Source of the DNA: an uncultured Gemmatimonadota bacterium
GTDB lineage: Bacteria > Gemmatimonadota > Gemmatimonadetes > Gemmatimonadales > Gemmatimonadaceae
Direction: 5' to 3'
Assembly (NCBI GenBank): GCA_946480295.1
Contig: CAMLIT010000134.1
Location: 1 to 10,474 of the forward strand
DNA length: 10,474 nt
A model generated the notes under the pieces. The model was not told the DNA's origin. It did not search any database and saw only the letters and a list, made by a program, of their open reading frames with translations. Shown here piece after piece: positions 4,088 through 10,474 of this stretch (position 1 is the stretch's first letter; each line of letters starts with the position of its first letter). The position numbers and the translations under genes were made by a program.

Positions 4088-6841
4088 GTGAGAGAGATCC
4101 ACGACCACTGGCTCCCCCCCGATCACGCAGCCTTCGTCCAGGCGGAGCCGGCGACCGGGCGCGTCATCGTCATCGCGCCCACCCGTGCGGCGTGTGAGAC
4201 CATCGAGCTCGCCCTGCACCTGCACATCGAGACCTACCTCGAGGCGCACCACGGCGAACGGGTGCGCGAGCTCGCGCGGTCCGGGCGCGGCTTCGGCATC
4301 GTCGCCGGGACGGGGACGGGGAAGACGCTCGCCATCCGCCCGATCGCCGAGGAGATCCTCGGCACGACCGACCTCCGCGTGGGCGTGGTCAACCGCGAGC
4401 GCGAGGCGACGCCGGAGACGCCGACGTGGAACGTCATCGTCGTCACGACGGGGATCGCGCGCCGCTGGTTCGAGGATGGCGACATCCTGAAGACGGACAC
4501 CCTCGTCGTCGACGAGATCCACCAGACCTCGGCGGAGCTGGAGCTGTGCCTCGCCCTCGGCAAGCGTGTCGGCTGCCGCTTCATCTGGCTGTCGGCGACG
4601 GTCGATCCGACGTTCTACGCGCGCTATCTCGACTCGGCCGACGTCCTCGAGGTGTACTCCTTCGACCCGAAGCTCGGCGCGCAGGTGCGCGTGCTGAACA
4701 AGGATCCGCTGGAGTTCCTCGACGATCGCTTCCTCCAGAACGTCGTGAAGCAGCGGCGCGGCGTCGCGCTGTTCGTGCCGACGCGCAAGGGCGTGGAGGA
4801 GGCGGCGCGCCACGTCGAGATCAAGTCGCCGCGGATCAACACCGCCTTCTACCACGGGGGCGAGCCGATCCGGATCATCCGCCCCTTCCTCGAGGGCGGC
4901 GAGCGGAAGCCGTACTTCCTGGCGATGACCGCGGCCGGCCAGAGCGCGCTCAACGTGCGCGGGCTCGACACGGTGATCATCGACGACGTGCGCTTCACGA
5001 ACATCATCGACAAGGGGCGCAACGTCCTCACGCAGCTCCACCTCGGCGCGAACGAGATCCTGCAGATGGCCGGGCGCGTGCACGGCCGTGTCGAGGGCGG
5101 GCGGGTGTTCATCCTCTCCGACCGCGACATCCAGTTCGATGCGCTGCGCCCGACCGAGCCCGAGTTCCAGCTCGCCGGCGACTCCGAGCGCGTGGCGATC
5201 ACCTGCGCGGCGCTCGGCGTGCGCGCCGACGAGCTCGAGCTGCCGGTGCCGCTCGACCGCGTGGCGTACCGCCGGGCGCTCGGACTGCTCGAGGAGCGCG
5301 GCATCGTCGAGAACGGGCGCCTGACGACGTACGGGAAGCTCGTCGAGGCGATGCCGGTGGAGCGCGCGTGGGCGGAGCTGCTCGTCAACGCCGACGAGGA
5401 CCTCATCCCGCCGCTCACGGTCATGAGCTCCATCGAGTCGCTGTATCGCATGACGCGCGACGACCGCGACCTCGATGGACTGATCATCCCCGGCAGCGAC
5501 CACCTCACGGCGTACAATCTCTACGCCGAGGCGTACGCGGCGGCGGGATCGCTCGGCGAGGTGTACGGGCTGCCGCGCCACGTGTTCGACGAGGAGGCGA
5601 TCCAGGAGTGGGCGGAGCGGCGCGGCGCGCTGGTGAAGGCGATCGAGGACGCGGCGCTCGGCATGGCGAGCGTCTACCGCGCGCTCGAGCTGCCGCTGCC
5701 GTCGGCCATGCCTAACGCCGGCGAGCGGACGCTGCGCCGCTTCCAGGAGCTGCTCGCGCGCTACATGCCGTTCACGCTCGTGATCGACGAGGAGACGGCG
5801 AGCGGGGAGGAGGCCCGCGTCTCCAAGACGAGCGTCTGCGGGAGCTGGGGCGCCGTCGCCGGCGAGCTGCGCTACTTCGCCGACAAGATGGGGATCCCGC
5901 GCGCGTCGATCGAGGGGACGCAGATCCCGATGGACCTCGTGCGCAGGTACGCGCACGTGGGCGAGGCGCGGCTGGCGTACCTGCCCGAGCGCCGCAAGGG
6001 ACCGCTCGTCCTGCGGCGACGGGTCGAGTACTTCGGCTTCGAGCTGGAGCGGGAGACGGAGACGGTCGAGGAGTTTCCGCCGGAGCTCGCCGGCGAGGCG
6101 CGGCATCTCCTCGCCGAAGCGCTCGCGCGCGAGGAAGCGCGGCACGCGGCCGTGAAGTACAACCGGCCGGTCATCGAGGGGGTGCGCGAGACCTGGCGCC
6201 GCTCGGGGGGCGCGACGCCGCGGCTCGGCCTCGACGAGCTGACGCGGATGTACGAGGCGCGGCTCGCGGACGTGCGGTCGATGACGGACTTCCGGCACGC
6301 GGACCTGGATCTCCGGCGCGAGCTCGACGCGCTGGTGCCGCCGGCGGTGCGGGCGCGGTACGAGAATCTTCCCGACAGCGTCGAGGTGCGCGACCGCGAG
6401 GTCGAGATCCAGTACGACGTGGAGGAGACGCCGGAGGGACGGATCGGCGTGGCGCGGCTGCGACTGCCGGAGAAGCTGGCGCGCACCCTGGCCGAGGCGG
6501 AGCTGCCGACGCTCGATCGTCCGCTGCGCTTCGTGGTGACGCGCGGCGCGCGCGGGGCGGCGCGGGCGGCGACACTGGAGGCTCTGCAGGAGGAGCTGGA
6601 GCGGCCCTTCACGCCGGAGGAGATCGCGCAGCTCGAAGAGGAGTGGGAGGCGCGCCGGCAGGCGCACCGGGAGCGGAAGCGCGGGGCGCGGGTGCGGCAG
6701 CAGGGGCGCGAGCTGCGGGAGCACAGCCGCGGGGGGCGGAACGGGCGTCACCACGGCGGGCATCACGGCGGGAAGCGGAGCGGCGCGCGGAGCGGCCGTG
6801 GAGCGGGGCGGGGGACGAGCGGTCGGCGACGAAAGGGGTAA
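4088..6841 (+). CDS. DEAH-box superfamily 2 helicase, HrpA-related, with Arg/Gly/His-rich tail
   Basis: This 917-residue protein is probably an ATP-dependent RNA helicase. Motif I is GTGTGKT (74-80), motif Ib resembles TTGIARRW (120-127), motif II is DEIH (142-145), motif III is SAT (169-171), a motif V-like segment is TAAGQSALNVRGLDTVI (281-297), and motif VI is QMAGRVHGRV (326-335). The segment VERAWAELLVNADEDLIPP and what follows resemble the winged-helix and ratchet region of DEAH proteins. The remainder to about residue 870 is acidic and helical, including LPDSVEVRDREVEIQYDVEE, loosely like the C-terminal part of HrpA. The last 45 residues are very basic and rich in Arg, Gly and His, with RGG and HHGG, like a nonspecific RNA-binding tail. 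HrpA of E. coli is about 1300 residues, so this is a shorter relative. GTG at 4088 is the only in-frame start after the preceding TAA, 18 bases upstream, and no Shine-Dalgarno is seen. The exact subfamily is uncertain. Confidence 0.9.
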   Translation: MREIHDHWLPPDHAAFVQAEPATGRVIVIAPTRAACETIELALHLHIETYLEAHHGERVRELARSGRGFGIVAGTGTGKTLAIRPIAEEILGTTDLRVGVVNREREATPETPTWNVIVVTTGIARRWFEDGDILKTDTLVVDEIHQTSAELELCLALGKRVGCRFIWLSATVDPTFYARYLDSADVLEVYSFDPKLGAQVRVLNKDPLEFLDDRFLQNVVKQRRGVALFVPTRKGVEEAARHVEIKSPRINTAFYHGGEPIRIIRPFLEGGERKPYFLAMTAAGQSALNVRGLDTVIIDDVRFTNIIDKGRNVLTQLHLGANEILQMAGRVHGRVEGGRVFILSDRDIQFDALRPTEPEFQLAGDSERVAITCAALGVRADELELPVPLDRVAYRRALGLLEERGIVENGRLTTYGKLVEAMPVERAWAELLVNADEDLIPPLTVMSSIESLYRMTRDDRDLDGLIIPGSDHLTAYNLYAEAYAAAGSLGEVYGLPRHVFDEEAIQEWAERRGALVKAIEDAALGMASVYRALELPLPSAMPNAGERTLRRFQELLARYMPFTLVIDEETASGEEARVSKTSVCGSWGAVAGELRYFADKMGIPRASIEGTQIPMDLVRRYAHVGEARLAYLPERRKGPLVLRRRVEYFGFELERETETVEEFPPELAGEARHLLAEALAREEARHAAVKYNRPVIEGVRETWRRSGGATPRLGLDELTRMYEARLADVRSMTDFRHADLDLRRELDALVPPAVRARYENLPDSVEVRDREVEIQYDVEETPEGRIGVARLRLPEKLARTLAEAELPTLDRPLRFVVTRGARGAARAATLEALQEELERPFTPEEIAQLEEEWEARRQAHRERKRGARVRQQGRELREHSRGGRNGRHHGGHHGGKRSGARSGRGAGRGTSGRRRKG

Positions 6842-6847
6842 GAGGGC

Positions 6848-6880
6848 TTGACGGCCGGAAGAGTACTTTGCAATGTAAAG
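6848..6880 (+). promoter_or_regulatory. Promoter/operator region with a 15-bp imperfect palindrome
   Basis: TTGACG (6848-6853) is a good -35 hexamer. Downstream, TACTTT (6864-6869) runs into CTTTGCAATGTAAAG (6866-6880), whose 7-base arms match except for one G-T. The TACTTTGCA part resembles the candidate -10 boxes at 1940 and 4067, but its spacing from TTGACG is only 10 bases, so which element is used is unclear. A palindrome over the -10 region fits a dimeric repressor such as a PadR- or GntR-like protein, by inference only. Confidence 0.4.
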
Positions 6881-6914
6881 CCAGTCGGCACCGACACTCT
6901 TCCACCGAGGCATC

Positions 6915-7139
6915 ATGCGCCCGCACTGGTTCACGCCCTGGGGCTGGATCCACCGCCCGACGAGCTGGCAGGGAGTCGCGCTCGTCCTCGCCGCCGCCGT
7001 CTTCTGCGTCCAGGTCTTCCTCGCCGTCGACCGCCACTCCCACTCGGCGTCGGACACGCTGTATGGGATATACCCGTACGTCGTGCCGTGCGTGATGATC
7101 CTCGAGTGGGTTGCGGGGAAGGCGAGCGGGGGGATCTGA
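6915..7139 (+). CDS. Small conserved-looking membrane protein (74 residues)
   Basis: This short protein has two predicted membrane segments, at about residues 20-38 (GVALVLAAAVFCVQVFLAV) and 51-67 (GIYPYVVPCVMILEWVA). A Trp-rich start, MRPHWFTPWGWIHRP, precedes them, and a polar link with DRHSHSASDT joins them. I recall similar short proteins with the start HWFTPWGWIxRPxSWQG and the DRHSHSxSDTLYG link, annotated only as hypothetical; that recollection is unverified. The ATG at 6915 follows GAGG at 6907-6910, a short but usable ribosome site. It lies 73 bases after the helicase stop with its own promoter-like region, and is convergent with the gene ending at 7521. Function is unknown. Confidence 0.75.
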   Translation: MRPHWFTPWGWIHRPTSWQGVALVLAAAVFCVQVFLAVDRHSHSASDTLYGIYPYVVPCVMILEWVAGKASGGI

Positions 7140-7174
7140 CGAGCAGCTGATCCGCTGGGCAATGCGACTGCGGC

Positions 7175-7349
7175 GCGAACCTCACTGCGTACTGCGGACT
7201 GCGAACCTCACTGCGTACTGCGGACTGCCAACCTCACTGCGTACTGCGGACTGCGAACCTCACTGCGTACTGCGAACCTCAGTGCGTGCTGCGGACTGCG
7301 AACCTCAGTGCGTACTGCGGACTGCGAACCTCACTGCGTACTGCGGACT
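7175..7349 (+). repeat. 26-bp tandem repeat, seven copies, built from TGCGNAC heptamers
   Basis: Units start at 7175, 7201, 7227, 7253, 7272, 7298 and 7324. Each reads as GCGAAC, CTCAC, TGCGTAC, TGCGGAC and T, that is three TGCGNAC heptamers plus one pentamer CTCAC or CTCAG per 26 bases. The fourth unit (7253-7271) is 19 bases long and lacks exactly one heptamer. Copies differ by a few substitutions. Because 26 is not a multiple of three, the array does not encode a repeated peptide. Confidence 0.95.
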
Positions 7350-7357
7350 GCGCACAT

Positions 7358-7378
7358 GGGCTCCGGGATCCGGGGCCC
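7358..7378. terminator. Compact GC hairpin between opposed repeat arrays and convergent genes
   Basis: Bases 7358-7366 pair with 7370-7378 over nine positions (eight G-C pairs and one T-G wobble) around a three-base GAT loop. It sits between convergent genes ending at 7139 (+) and 7521 (-), at the centre of the inverted heptamer arrays. It could end transcription from both sides or nucleate a longer hairpin. There is no T-run on either strand. Confidence 0.5.
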
Positions 7379-7383
7379 GCGTC

Positions 7384-7510
7384 GTGAGTACGAAGTACGT
7401 GGTTCGAAGTAAGGTCCGCAGTCCGCAGTCCGCAGTCCGCAGTCCGCAGTGCGCAGTGCGGCAGTGCGCAGCTCGCAGTTTGCAGTTTGCCGTTCGCAGT
7501 AGCGTCCGCA
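7384..7510 (+). repeat. Opposed heptamer array GTCCGCA and variants
   Basis: GTCCGCA occurs five times in a row at 7414-7448, followed by GTGCGCA, an eight-base variant, GTGCGCA, GCTCGCA, GTTTGCA, GTTTGCC and GTTCGCA, and then GTCCGCA at 7504-7510. GTCCGCA is the exact reverse complement of the TGCGGAC heptamer in the array at 7175-7349. The stretch 7384-7413 also keeps the sevenfold register, with CGAAGTA at 7391 and again at 7405. The array reaches within ten bases of the stop codon of the minus-strand gene. Confidence 0.92.
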
Positions 7511-7520
7511 GTCGTAGCGT

Positions 7521-8255
7521 TCAGCCCACCGCCGCCATCCCATGCGGCGTTCCCCTCCACTCTCCCTGCCTGATCGCCGCGTCGACGATGGCGCGGATGA
7601 GCGGGGCGGGGGCGAGGGGTCGCGACGTGAGCTGCGGCTCGAACTGGGCGACCATGTAGAACGGATGCCCGCGCAGCTCGAGCACCGTCGGCTCGCCGGC
7701 GGCGCTCGTGCCCGTCACGCGCAGCCCGGCGCCCGCGAGCAGCTCGCGCAGCGCGGGGTCCAGCGCCGCGGTGGCGGAGATCTCCTCCACGGCGCGCCAG
7801 CGCCCGTACAGCGCCGCGGCGCGCGAGTCGGTGTCGAGGAAGAACGCGCCGGAGCGCCGCTGCGGGGCGTCGCTCGCGGACGGCGATCGGTCGTCGGCCA
7901 GGGCGGCGGCGGAGGGGAGCGTCAGCCCGAGCACGTTCCGCGCGAACTCCACGATGGTGTGGCGGAACGCGCCGCCGACGGCGAGGAAGGGCAGCCGCCG
8001 CTCGCGGGCGATGCGGATCCCGGCGAGGGCGCCCTCGATGCTCGCGCAGGCGTCGTCGGTCGCCGCGAGCACGCCGTTCGCGCCGGCGAGCGCCGAGACG
8101 GGCTCGATCGCCAGCGTCTCGGTGTGAATCCAATCCCAGACCAGCGCGCGGTGGCGCGTGCCCACCGCGTGCCGCAGGGCATCGTCGAGGGCGGAGTGGA
8201 CGTGGCGGCCGGCGTCGTGGTCGCCGAGGATCGCCAGGCGGACCGTGCTCTCCAT
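7521..8255 (-). CDS. Degenerate CTP-synthase-type glutamine amidotransferase protein, nucleophile replaced by Gly
   Basis: This 244-residue protein resembles the C-terminal amidotransferase domain of CTP synthase without the synthetase domain. It starts VRLAILGDHDAGRHVHSAL, where CTP synthase has the domain start IALVGKY-like with a conserved His. It has GALAGIRIARERRLPFLAV, IVEFARNVLGL (99-111 region) and, near the end, HPFYMVAQFEPQLTSRPLAP, the counterpart of HPFFVATQFHPEFKSRP. The family is known as CTP synthase C-terminal region-related (seleno)protein, where the nucleophile position may be Cys or Sec. Here that position is Gly94 (codon GGC, not TGA); the catalytic His is Glu206 and the Glu is Gln208, so glutaminase activity is not expected. 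ATG at 8255 was chosen because GGAG lies six bases before it and homology begins there; the open frame continues to 8381 without similarity. Role unknown, possibly ligand binding. Confidence 0.85.
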   Translation of the reverse strand: MESTVRLAILGDHDAGRHVHSALDDALRHAVGTRHRALVWDWIHTETLAIEPVSALAGANGVLAATDDACASIEGALAGIRIARERRLPFLAVGGAFRHTIVEFARNVLGLTLPSAAALADDRSPSASDAPQRRSGAFFLDTDSRAAALYGRWRAVEEISATAALDPALRELLAGAGLRVTGTSAAGEPTVLELRGHPFYMVAQFEPQLTSRPLAPAPLIRAIVDAAIRQGEWRGTPHGMAAVG

Positions 8256-8417
8256 GTGCCGCTCCGCCGCGCCGAGCGCAGCTCTACGTGCGGTACGCGA
8301 CTGATCCGCCGTCGGATCGCCTCGCGCGAAGGGAGGCTCTCCTGAAATCTCGCACGCGGGCCGCCGCCGTCCGTGATCCACCTCACCGCCGACGGTCCCG
8401 TCGTCAGGCGGCGATCG

Positions 8418-9083
8418 TCAGCTCCGGATCTTCTCGCGGTGCCGGGCGGCCTTCGCGCGATTGCCGCACGTCGCCATGTCGCACCACCGGCGGCGGCCGT
8501 TGCGCGTGTTGTCGAAGAACACGCGGACGCAGCGCGAGTCGGCGCAGCGGCGCACGCGCGCCAGCTCGCCGAGGATGAGCGCATCGGCCGCCGACTCGAC
8601 GATCGGGATCATCAGCCCGGCGAACGCGTCGCCGACCGGCACGAAGGAGCGCGTGAAGGTGCCGTCGGGGCGCTGCTCGACGCGGCGCGTGCCGGCGCTG
8701 CGGCCGAGCACCCGGTTGATCTCCGCCAGGCCGTCGATCCGCACGCGCTCACCGAGCGTTCCGCGTTCGGCGAGGCTGCGCAGCGCCGCGCGCACGCGGC
8801 GCGCGTCGACCAGCGCGGCCGCCGCCCCCGCCGGCTGCTGCTGCGCGCGCCGGCGCATCGCCAGCGAGCGCTCCAGGTCGATCACGTTCGCCGCCTCCAG
8901 CCACGCCACCATCGTGTCGAAGTCGTGCAACGCGTCGAAGCCGCGTGCGCCGCCGTCGGTGTTCACGAAGTCGAGCCACAGCCGCTCGCCGATGAAGGCG
9001 AACGCGATGCGGGTCGTCCGCAGGAGGGCACGCGCGGGTGGCGTGGCGAGGTCCGGCTCGGACGTCGTAGGCGCGGTGAGCAT
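8418..9083 (-). CDS. ABATE-domain protein with CGNR zinc finger, putative regulator
   Basis: This 221-residue protein has the ABATE-type N-terminal region (about 27-170, starting FAFIGERLWLDFVNTDG) and a C-terminal CGNR zinc finger (about 177-215). The four cysteines are C180, C185, C201 and C206, the last within the C-G-N-R signature, in the context RVFFDNTRNGRRRWCDMA then TCGNRAKAARHR. The family is taken to bind nucleic acid and act as a transcriptional or stress-associated regulator; no target is known. Length is typical, and the gene looks complete. The ATG at 9083 lacks a Shine-Dalgarno, but a promoter only about ten bases upstream suggests a leaderless transcript. It lies between the S66 peptidase gene upstream and the amidotransferase-like gene downstream, all on the same strand, with gaps of 67 and 162 bases. 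Confidence 0.95.
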   Translation of the reverse strand: MLTAPTTSEPDLATPPARALLRTTRIAFAFIGERLWLDFVNTDGGARGFDALHDFDTMVAWLEAANVIDLERSLAMRRRAQQQPAGAAAALVDARRVRAALRSLAERGTLGERVRIDGLAEINRVLGRSAGTRRVEQRPDGTFTRSFVPVGDAFAGLMIPIVESAADALILGELARVRRCADSRCVRVFFDNTRNGRRRWCDMATCGNRAKAARHREKIRS

Positions 9084-9092
9084 GGGTGGTCA

Positions 9093-9121
9093 AGCATACG
9101 CCGCGTACCAGTGACGGGCAA
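9093..9121 (-). promoter_or_regulatory. Sigma-70-like promoter for the CGNR gene
   Basis: On the minus strand TTGCCC (9121-9116) and TATGCT (9098-9093) are 17 bases apart, with four of six consensus bases in each box. The expected start of transcription, at about 9085-9087, is two to four bases before the ATG at 9083, which implies a leaderless or nearly leaderless message. Confidence 0.5.
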
Positions 9122-9150
9122 GCCGACCCGCCGCGCGCAGGACGTGTCGC

Positions 9151-10134
9151 TCAGGCCGCCGATGGAGAGGCGGCGCTCGCCTCGGACGCCGCGACCGCGA
9201 GCGCGTCCTCGCGATAGGAGAGCCAGCCCGCGCTCTCCTCGACGACGAGCTCCACGTCGGTGCCCAGCGGCAGCGTGAGGTTCGGCATCTCGTGCCCCGC
9301 CGGGAAGTCCATCAGCACCGGCACGCCGAGATCCGCGACGAGATCGACGATGAAGTCCTCGAACTCGTCCTCCTCGGAGCGGTCGAGCGACAGCTGGCCG
9401 AAGACGATGCCGCTGACGTGCGACAGCAGCCCGGAGGCGCGCAGGTGCACGAGCCGCTCGTCGACGACGGACATCGGGTCGCGCGTCTCCTCGAGGAAGA
9501 GGATCGCGCCGCGCGCGTCGACCTCGTACGGCGTGCCGATCGACTGCTGGACGAGCGAGAGGTTGCCCCCGACGAGCCGACCGGTGGCCACGCCCGGGAT
9601 CACCGGGCGCGACGCGTTGCGCCCGAGACGGCTCACGCGCGGCGTCGTCAGCGCCGCCACGAGGCTCGCCGTCGTCACGTCGCGCAGGCTCGGGCTCAGG
9701 TCGTCCACCGTCGGTCCGTGGAAGACGCGCAGGCCGCAGACGCGCATGAGCCAGAGGTGCAGCGCGGTGATGTCGGAGTAGCCGACGAACGCCTTCGGGC
9801 GCTGGCGGAACAGCTCGGGGTCGAGGTACGGCAGCATGCGCACGGCGCCGTAGCCGCCGGTGCCGCCGATGAGCGCCTTGACCCGTGGCTCGAGCCACAT
9901 GCTCGTGAAGTTCTCGGCGCGCCGGCGATCCTCGGCGCGCGAGAAGCGCCGGACCTGCCCGATCTCGCGATCGAGCAGCACCTCGAACCCCGCACGCTCG
10001 AGCGCCTTGATCCCGCGCGTGAGCCACCCGCTGTTGGGTGAGTACGACGGCGCGACGACACCGATGCAGTCGCCGCGAGAGATCGCGGCCGGCTTCTGGA
10101 GCACGGGGAGGGGGGAGGGCATTGCTGGCGGCAT
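9151..10134 (-). CDS. LD-carboxypeptidase, peptidase family S66 (LdcA/MccF type)
   Basis: S66 enzymes are cytoplasmic serine peptidases. LdcA removes the terminal D-Ala from murein tetrapeptides during cell-wall recycling, and MccF relatives cleave microcin C-type compounds. Using the ATG at 10134, the protein has 327 residues, within the usual 300-350. It begins near KPAAISRGDCIGVVAPS, the family's N-terminal motif. GGTGGYGAVRMLPYLD precedes the nucleophile Ser120 in GYSDITAL. The other triad members are Glu215 in LFLEET and His281 in GHEMPNLTLPLG. All three are present, so it should be active. The longer open frame to 10206 gives an N-terminus without family similarity. ATG at 10122 (323 residues) is an equally plausible start, since neither has a Shine-Dalgarno. 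LD-carboxypeptidase is more likely than MccF, but this is not certain from the sequence. Confidence 0.94.
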   Translation of the reverse strand: MPPAMPSPLPVLQKPAAISRGDCIGVVAPSYSPNSGWLTRGIKALERAGFEVLLDREIGQVRRFSRAEDRRRAENFTSMWLEPRVKALIGGTGGYGAVRMLPYLDPELFRQRPKAFVGYSDITALHLWLMRVCGLRVFHGPTVDDLSPSLRDVTTASLVAALTTPRVSRLGRNASRPVIPGVATGRLVGGNLSLVQQSIGTPYEVDARGAILFLEETRDPMSVVDERLVHLRASGLLSHVSGIVFGQLSLDRSEEDEFEDFIVDLVADLGVPVLMDFPAGHEMPNLTLPLGTDVELVVEESAGWLSYREDALAVAASEASAASPSAA

Positions 10135-10155
10135 GGGCGGCAAGCAGGTGCCAGA

Positions 10156-10161
10156 AAGATA
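10156..10161 (-). promoter_or_regulatory. Candidate -10 box for the S66 peptidase gene
   Basis: On the minus strand TATCTT lies 21 bases before the ATG at 10134 (33 before the one at 10122) and resembles the TAnYTT boxes ahead of other genes here. The surrounding sequence is G-rich and no -35 box is visible. Confidence 0.35.
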
Positions 10162-10206
10162 CCCCGCCCCGGCCCACCGCCGCGAGACGAACCATTGCGC
10201 ACCCAA

Positions 10207-10474
10207 CTGGCGCTGGAGACGGGACGCGAGATGACGTCGCTAATGCACGGTGCCGCAGTGGCTTGTCCCGATGAGGCCGCGCCGCCTTTCCAGTCCAGTC
10301 CGCCTCTCGCTGGCGTGGTGGTGCTCTTGTGTGATGGGTCGAGGGTCGAGGGTCGGGGGTCGGGGGTCGAGATCGAGGGACGTGGGGCGCGGGGGGCGCA
10401 CGAACCAGGTTTGTGGGTTGTGTTTTTGGAGCCCCGCGGGGGGGGACACGTGGGTTACCCAGCCGCGCGCCCCA
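10207..10474. other. Intergenic end of window without a supported gene
   Basis: No frame here looks like a real protein; a 69-codon minus-strand open frame is largely a translation of the repeat array. Contents are the heptamer array at 10336-10370, a 10-bp palindrome CCCCGCGGGG at 10432-10441 and a short inverted repeat TGGGT-T-ACCCA near 10451. The region lies upstream of the S66 gene; the neighbour on the right is outside the window. Confidence 0.5.
10336..10370 (+). repeat. Heptamer tandem array GGGTCGA/GGGTCGG x5
   Basis: Five heptamers in strict register: GGGTCGA, GGGTCGA, GGGTCGG, GGGTCGG, GGGTCGA. A degenerate GATCGA follows at 10371. The reverse complement, TCGACCC, is the heptamer of the array at 3662-3689. 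Confidence 0.9.

Noticed and set aside
3551..7162. Very long minus-strand open frame (about 1200 codons) opposite the helicase and secreted-protein genes
   Set aside because: It is an antisense shadow of GC-rich coding DNA, with Arg/His/Leu-heavy composition and no motifs; the plus strand encodes clear families.
7175..7349. Direct repeats of CRISPR-like length
   Set aside because: The 26-bp units abut with no unique spacers, and no cas gene is nearby.
7111..7659. Plus-strand open frame of 182 codons across the repeat island
   Set aside because: It overlaps the repeats and runs into the opposite-strand gene. The peptide changes frame with each 26-bp unit and resembles nothing.
8256..8381. 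N-terminal extension of the amidotransferase-like protein
   Set aside because: The extra 42 residues lack family similarity, and a good GGAG site lies ahead of the ATG at 8255.
10432..10441. CCCCGCGGGG palindrome next to a T-run as a terminator
   Set aside because: The T-run lies on the wrong side of the palindrome for either strand, and the loop would be too small for a stable stem.
10240..10449. Minus-strand 69-codon open frame at the window end
   Set aside because: Its middle is a translation of the GGGTCGA array (DPRPPTLDPRP), and it has no ribosome site or similarity.

Overview
The window is high-GC bacterial chromosomal DNA. Eight genes can be supported; one more short selenoprotein gene is visible only if an in-frame TGA is read as selenocysteine. 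Several things point to Gemmatimonadota or a close relative: strongly GC-biased third codon positions, few clear Shine-Dalgarno sites, a large M14-peptidase-like protein with an extended C-terminal region, a CGNR zinc-finger protein, and intergenic DNA made of degenerate heptamer repeats. This assignment rests on general resemblance, not on a marker gene.

Left part (1-4069, all + strand). The window opens inside a large M14 zinc-carboxypeptidase-like protein whose catalytic domain lies upstream. A 72-residue SelW/Rdx-type selenoprotein follows, with a Cys-x-x-Sec motif and a good bacterial SECIS hairpin just after the TGA. Next, 33 bases downstream, is a 6-phosphofructokinase with the Gly/Lys active-site combination expected of ATP-dependent group III enzymes. 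A repeat-rich gap of about 400 bases holds opposed heptamer arrays around a hairpin. A small secreted two-cysteine protein of unknown function follows.

Middle part (4067-7139, + strand). A 917-residue DEAH-box helicase related to HrpA, with an Arg/Gly/His-rich tail, precedes a 74-residue two-helix membrane protein. The latter has its own promoter or operator region containing a 15-bp imperfect palindrome.

Repeat island (7140-7520). This lies between convergent genes. Seven copies of a 26-bp repeat (three heptamers plus a pentamer) face an opposed heptamer array, with a compact 9-bp hairpin at the centre.

Right part (7521-10134, all - strand). In transcription order these are an S66 LD-carboxypeptidase (peptidoglycan recycling), an ABATE/CGNR zinc-finger regulator, and a degenerate CTP-synthase-type amidotransferase protein. 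The last belongs to a family whose nucleophile can be Cys or Sec; here it is Gly. The final stretch (10135-10474) has no convincing gene but carries another heptamer array.

The genes do not form one pathway. The two signals most worth following are the selenoprotein, which an ordinary gene caller would miss, and the dispersed heptamer arrays, which share a period of seven, opposed orientation and central hairpins at separate places.
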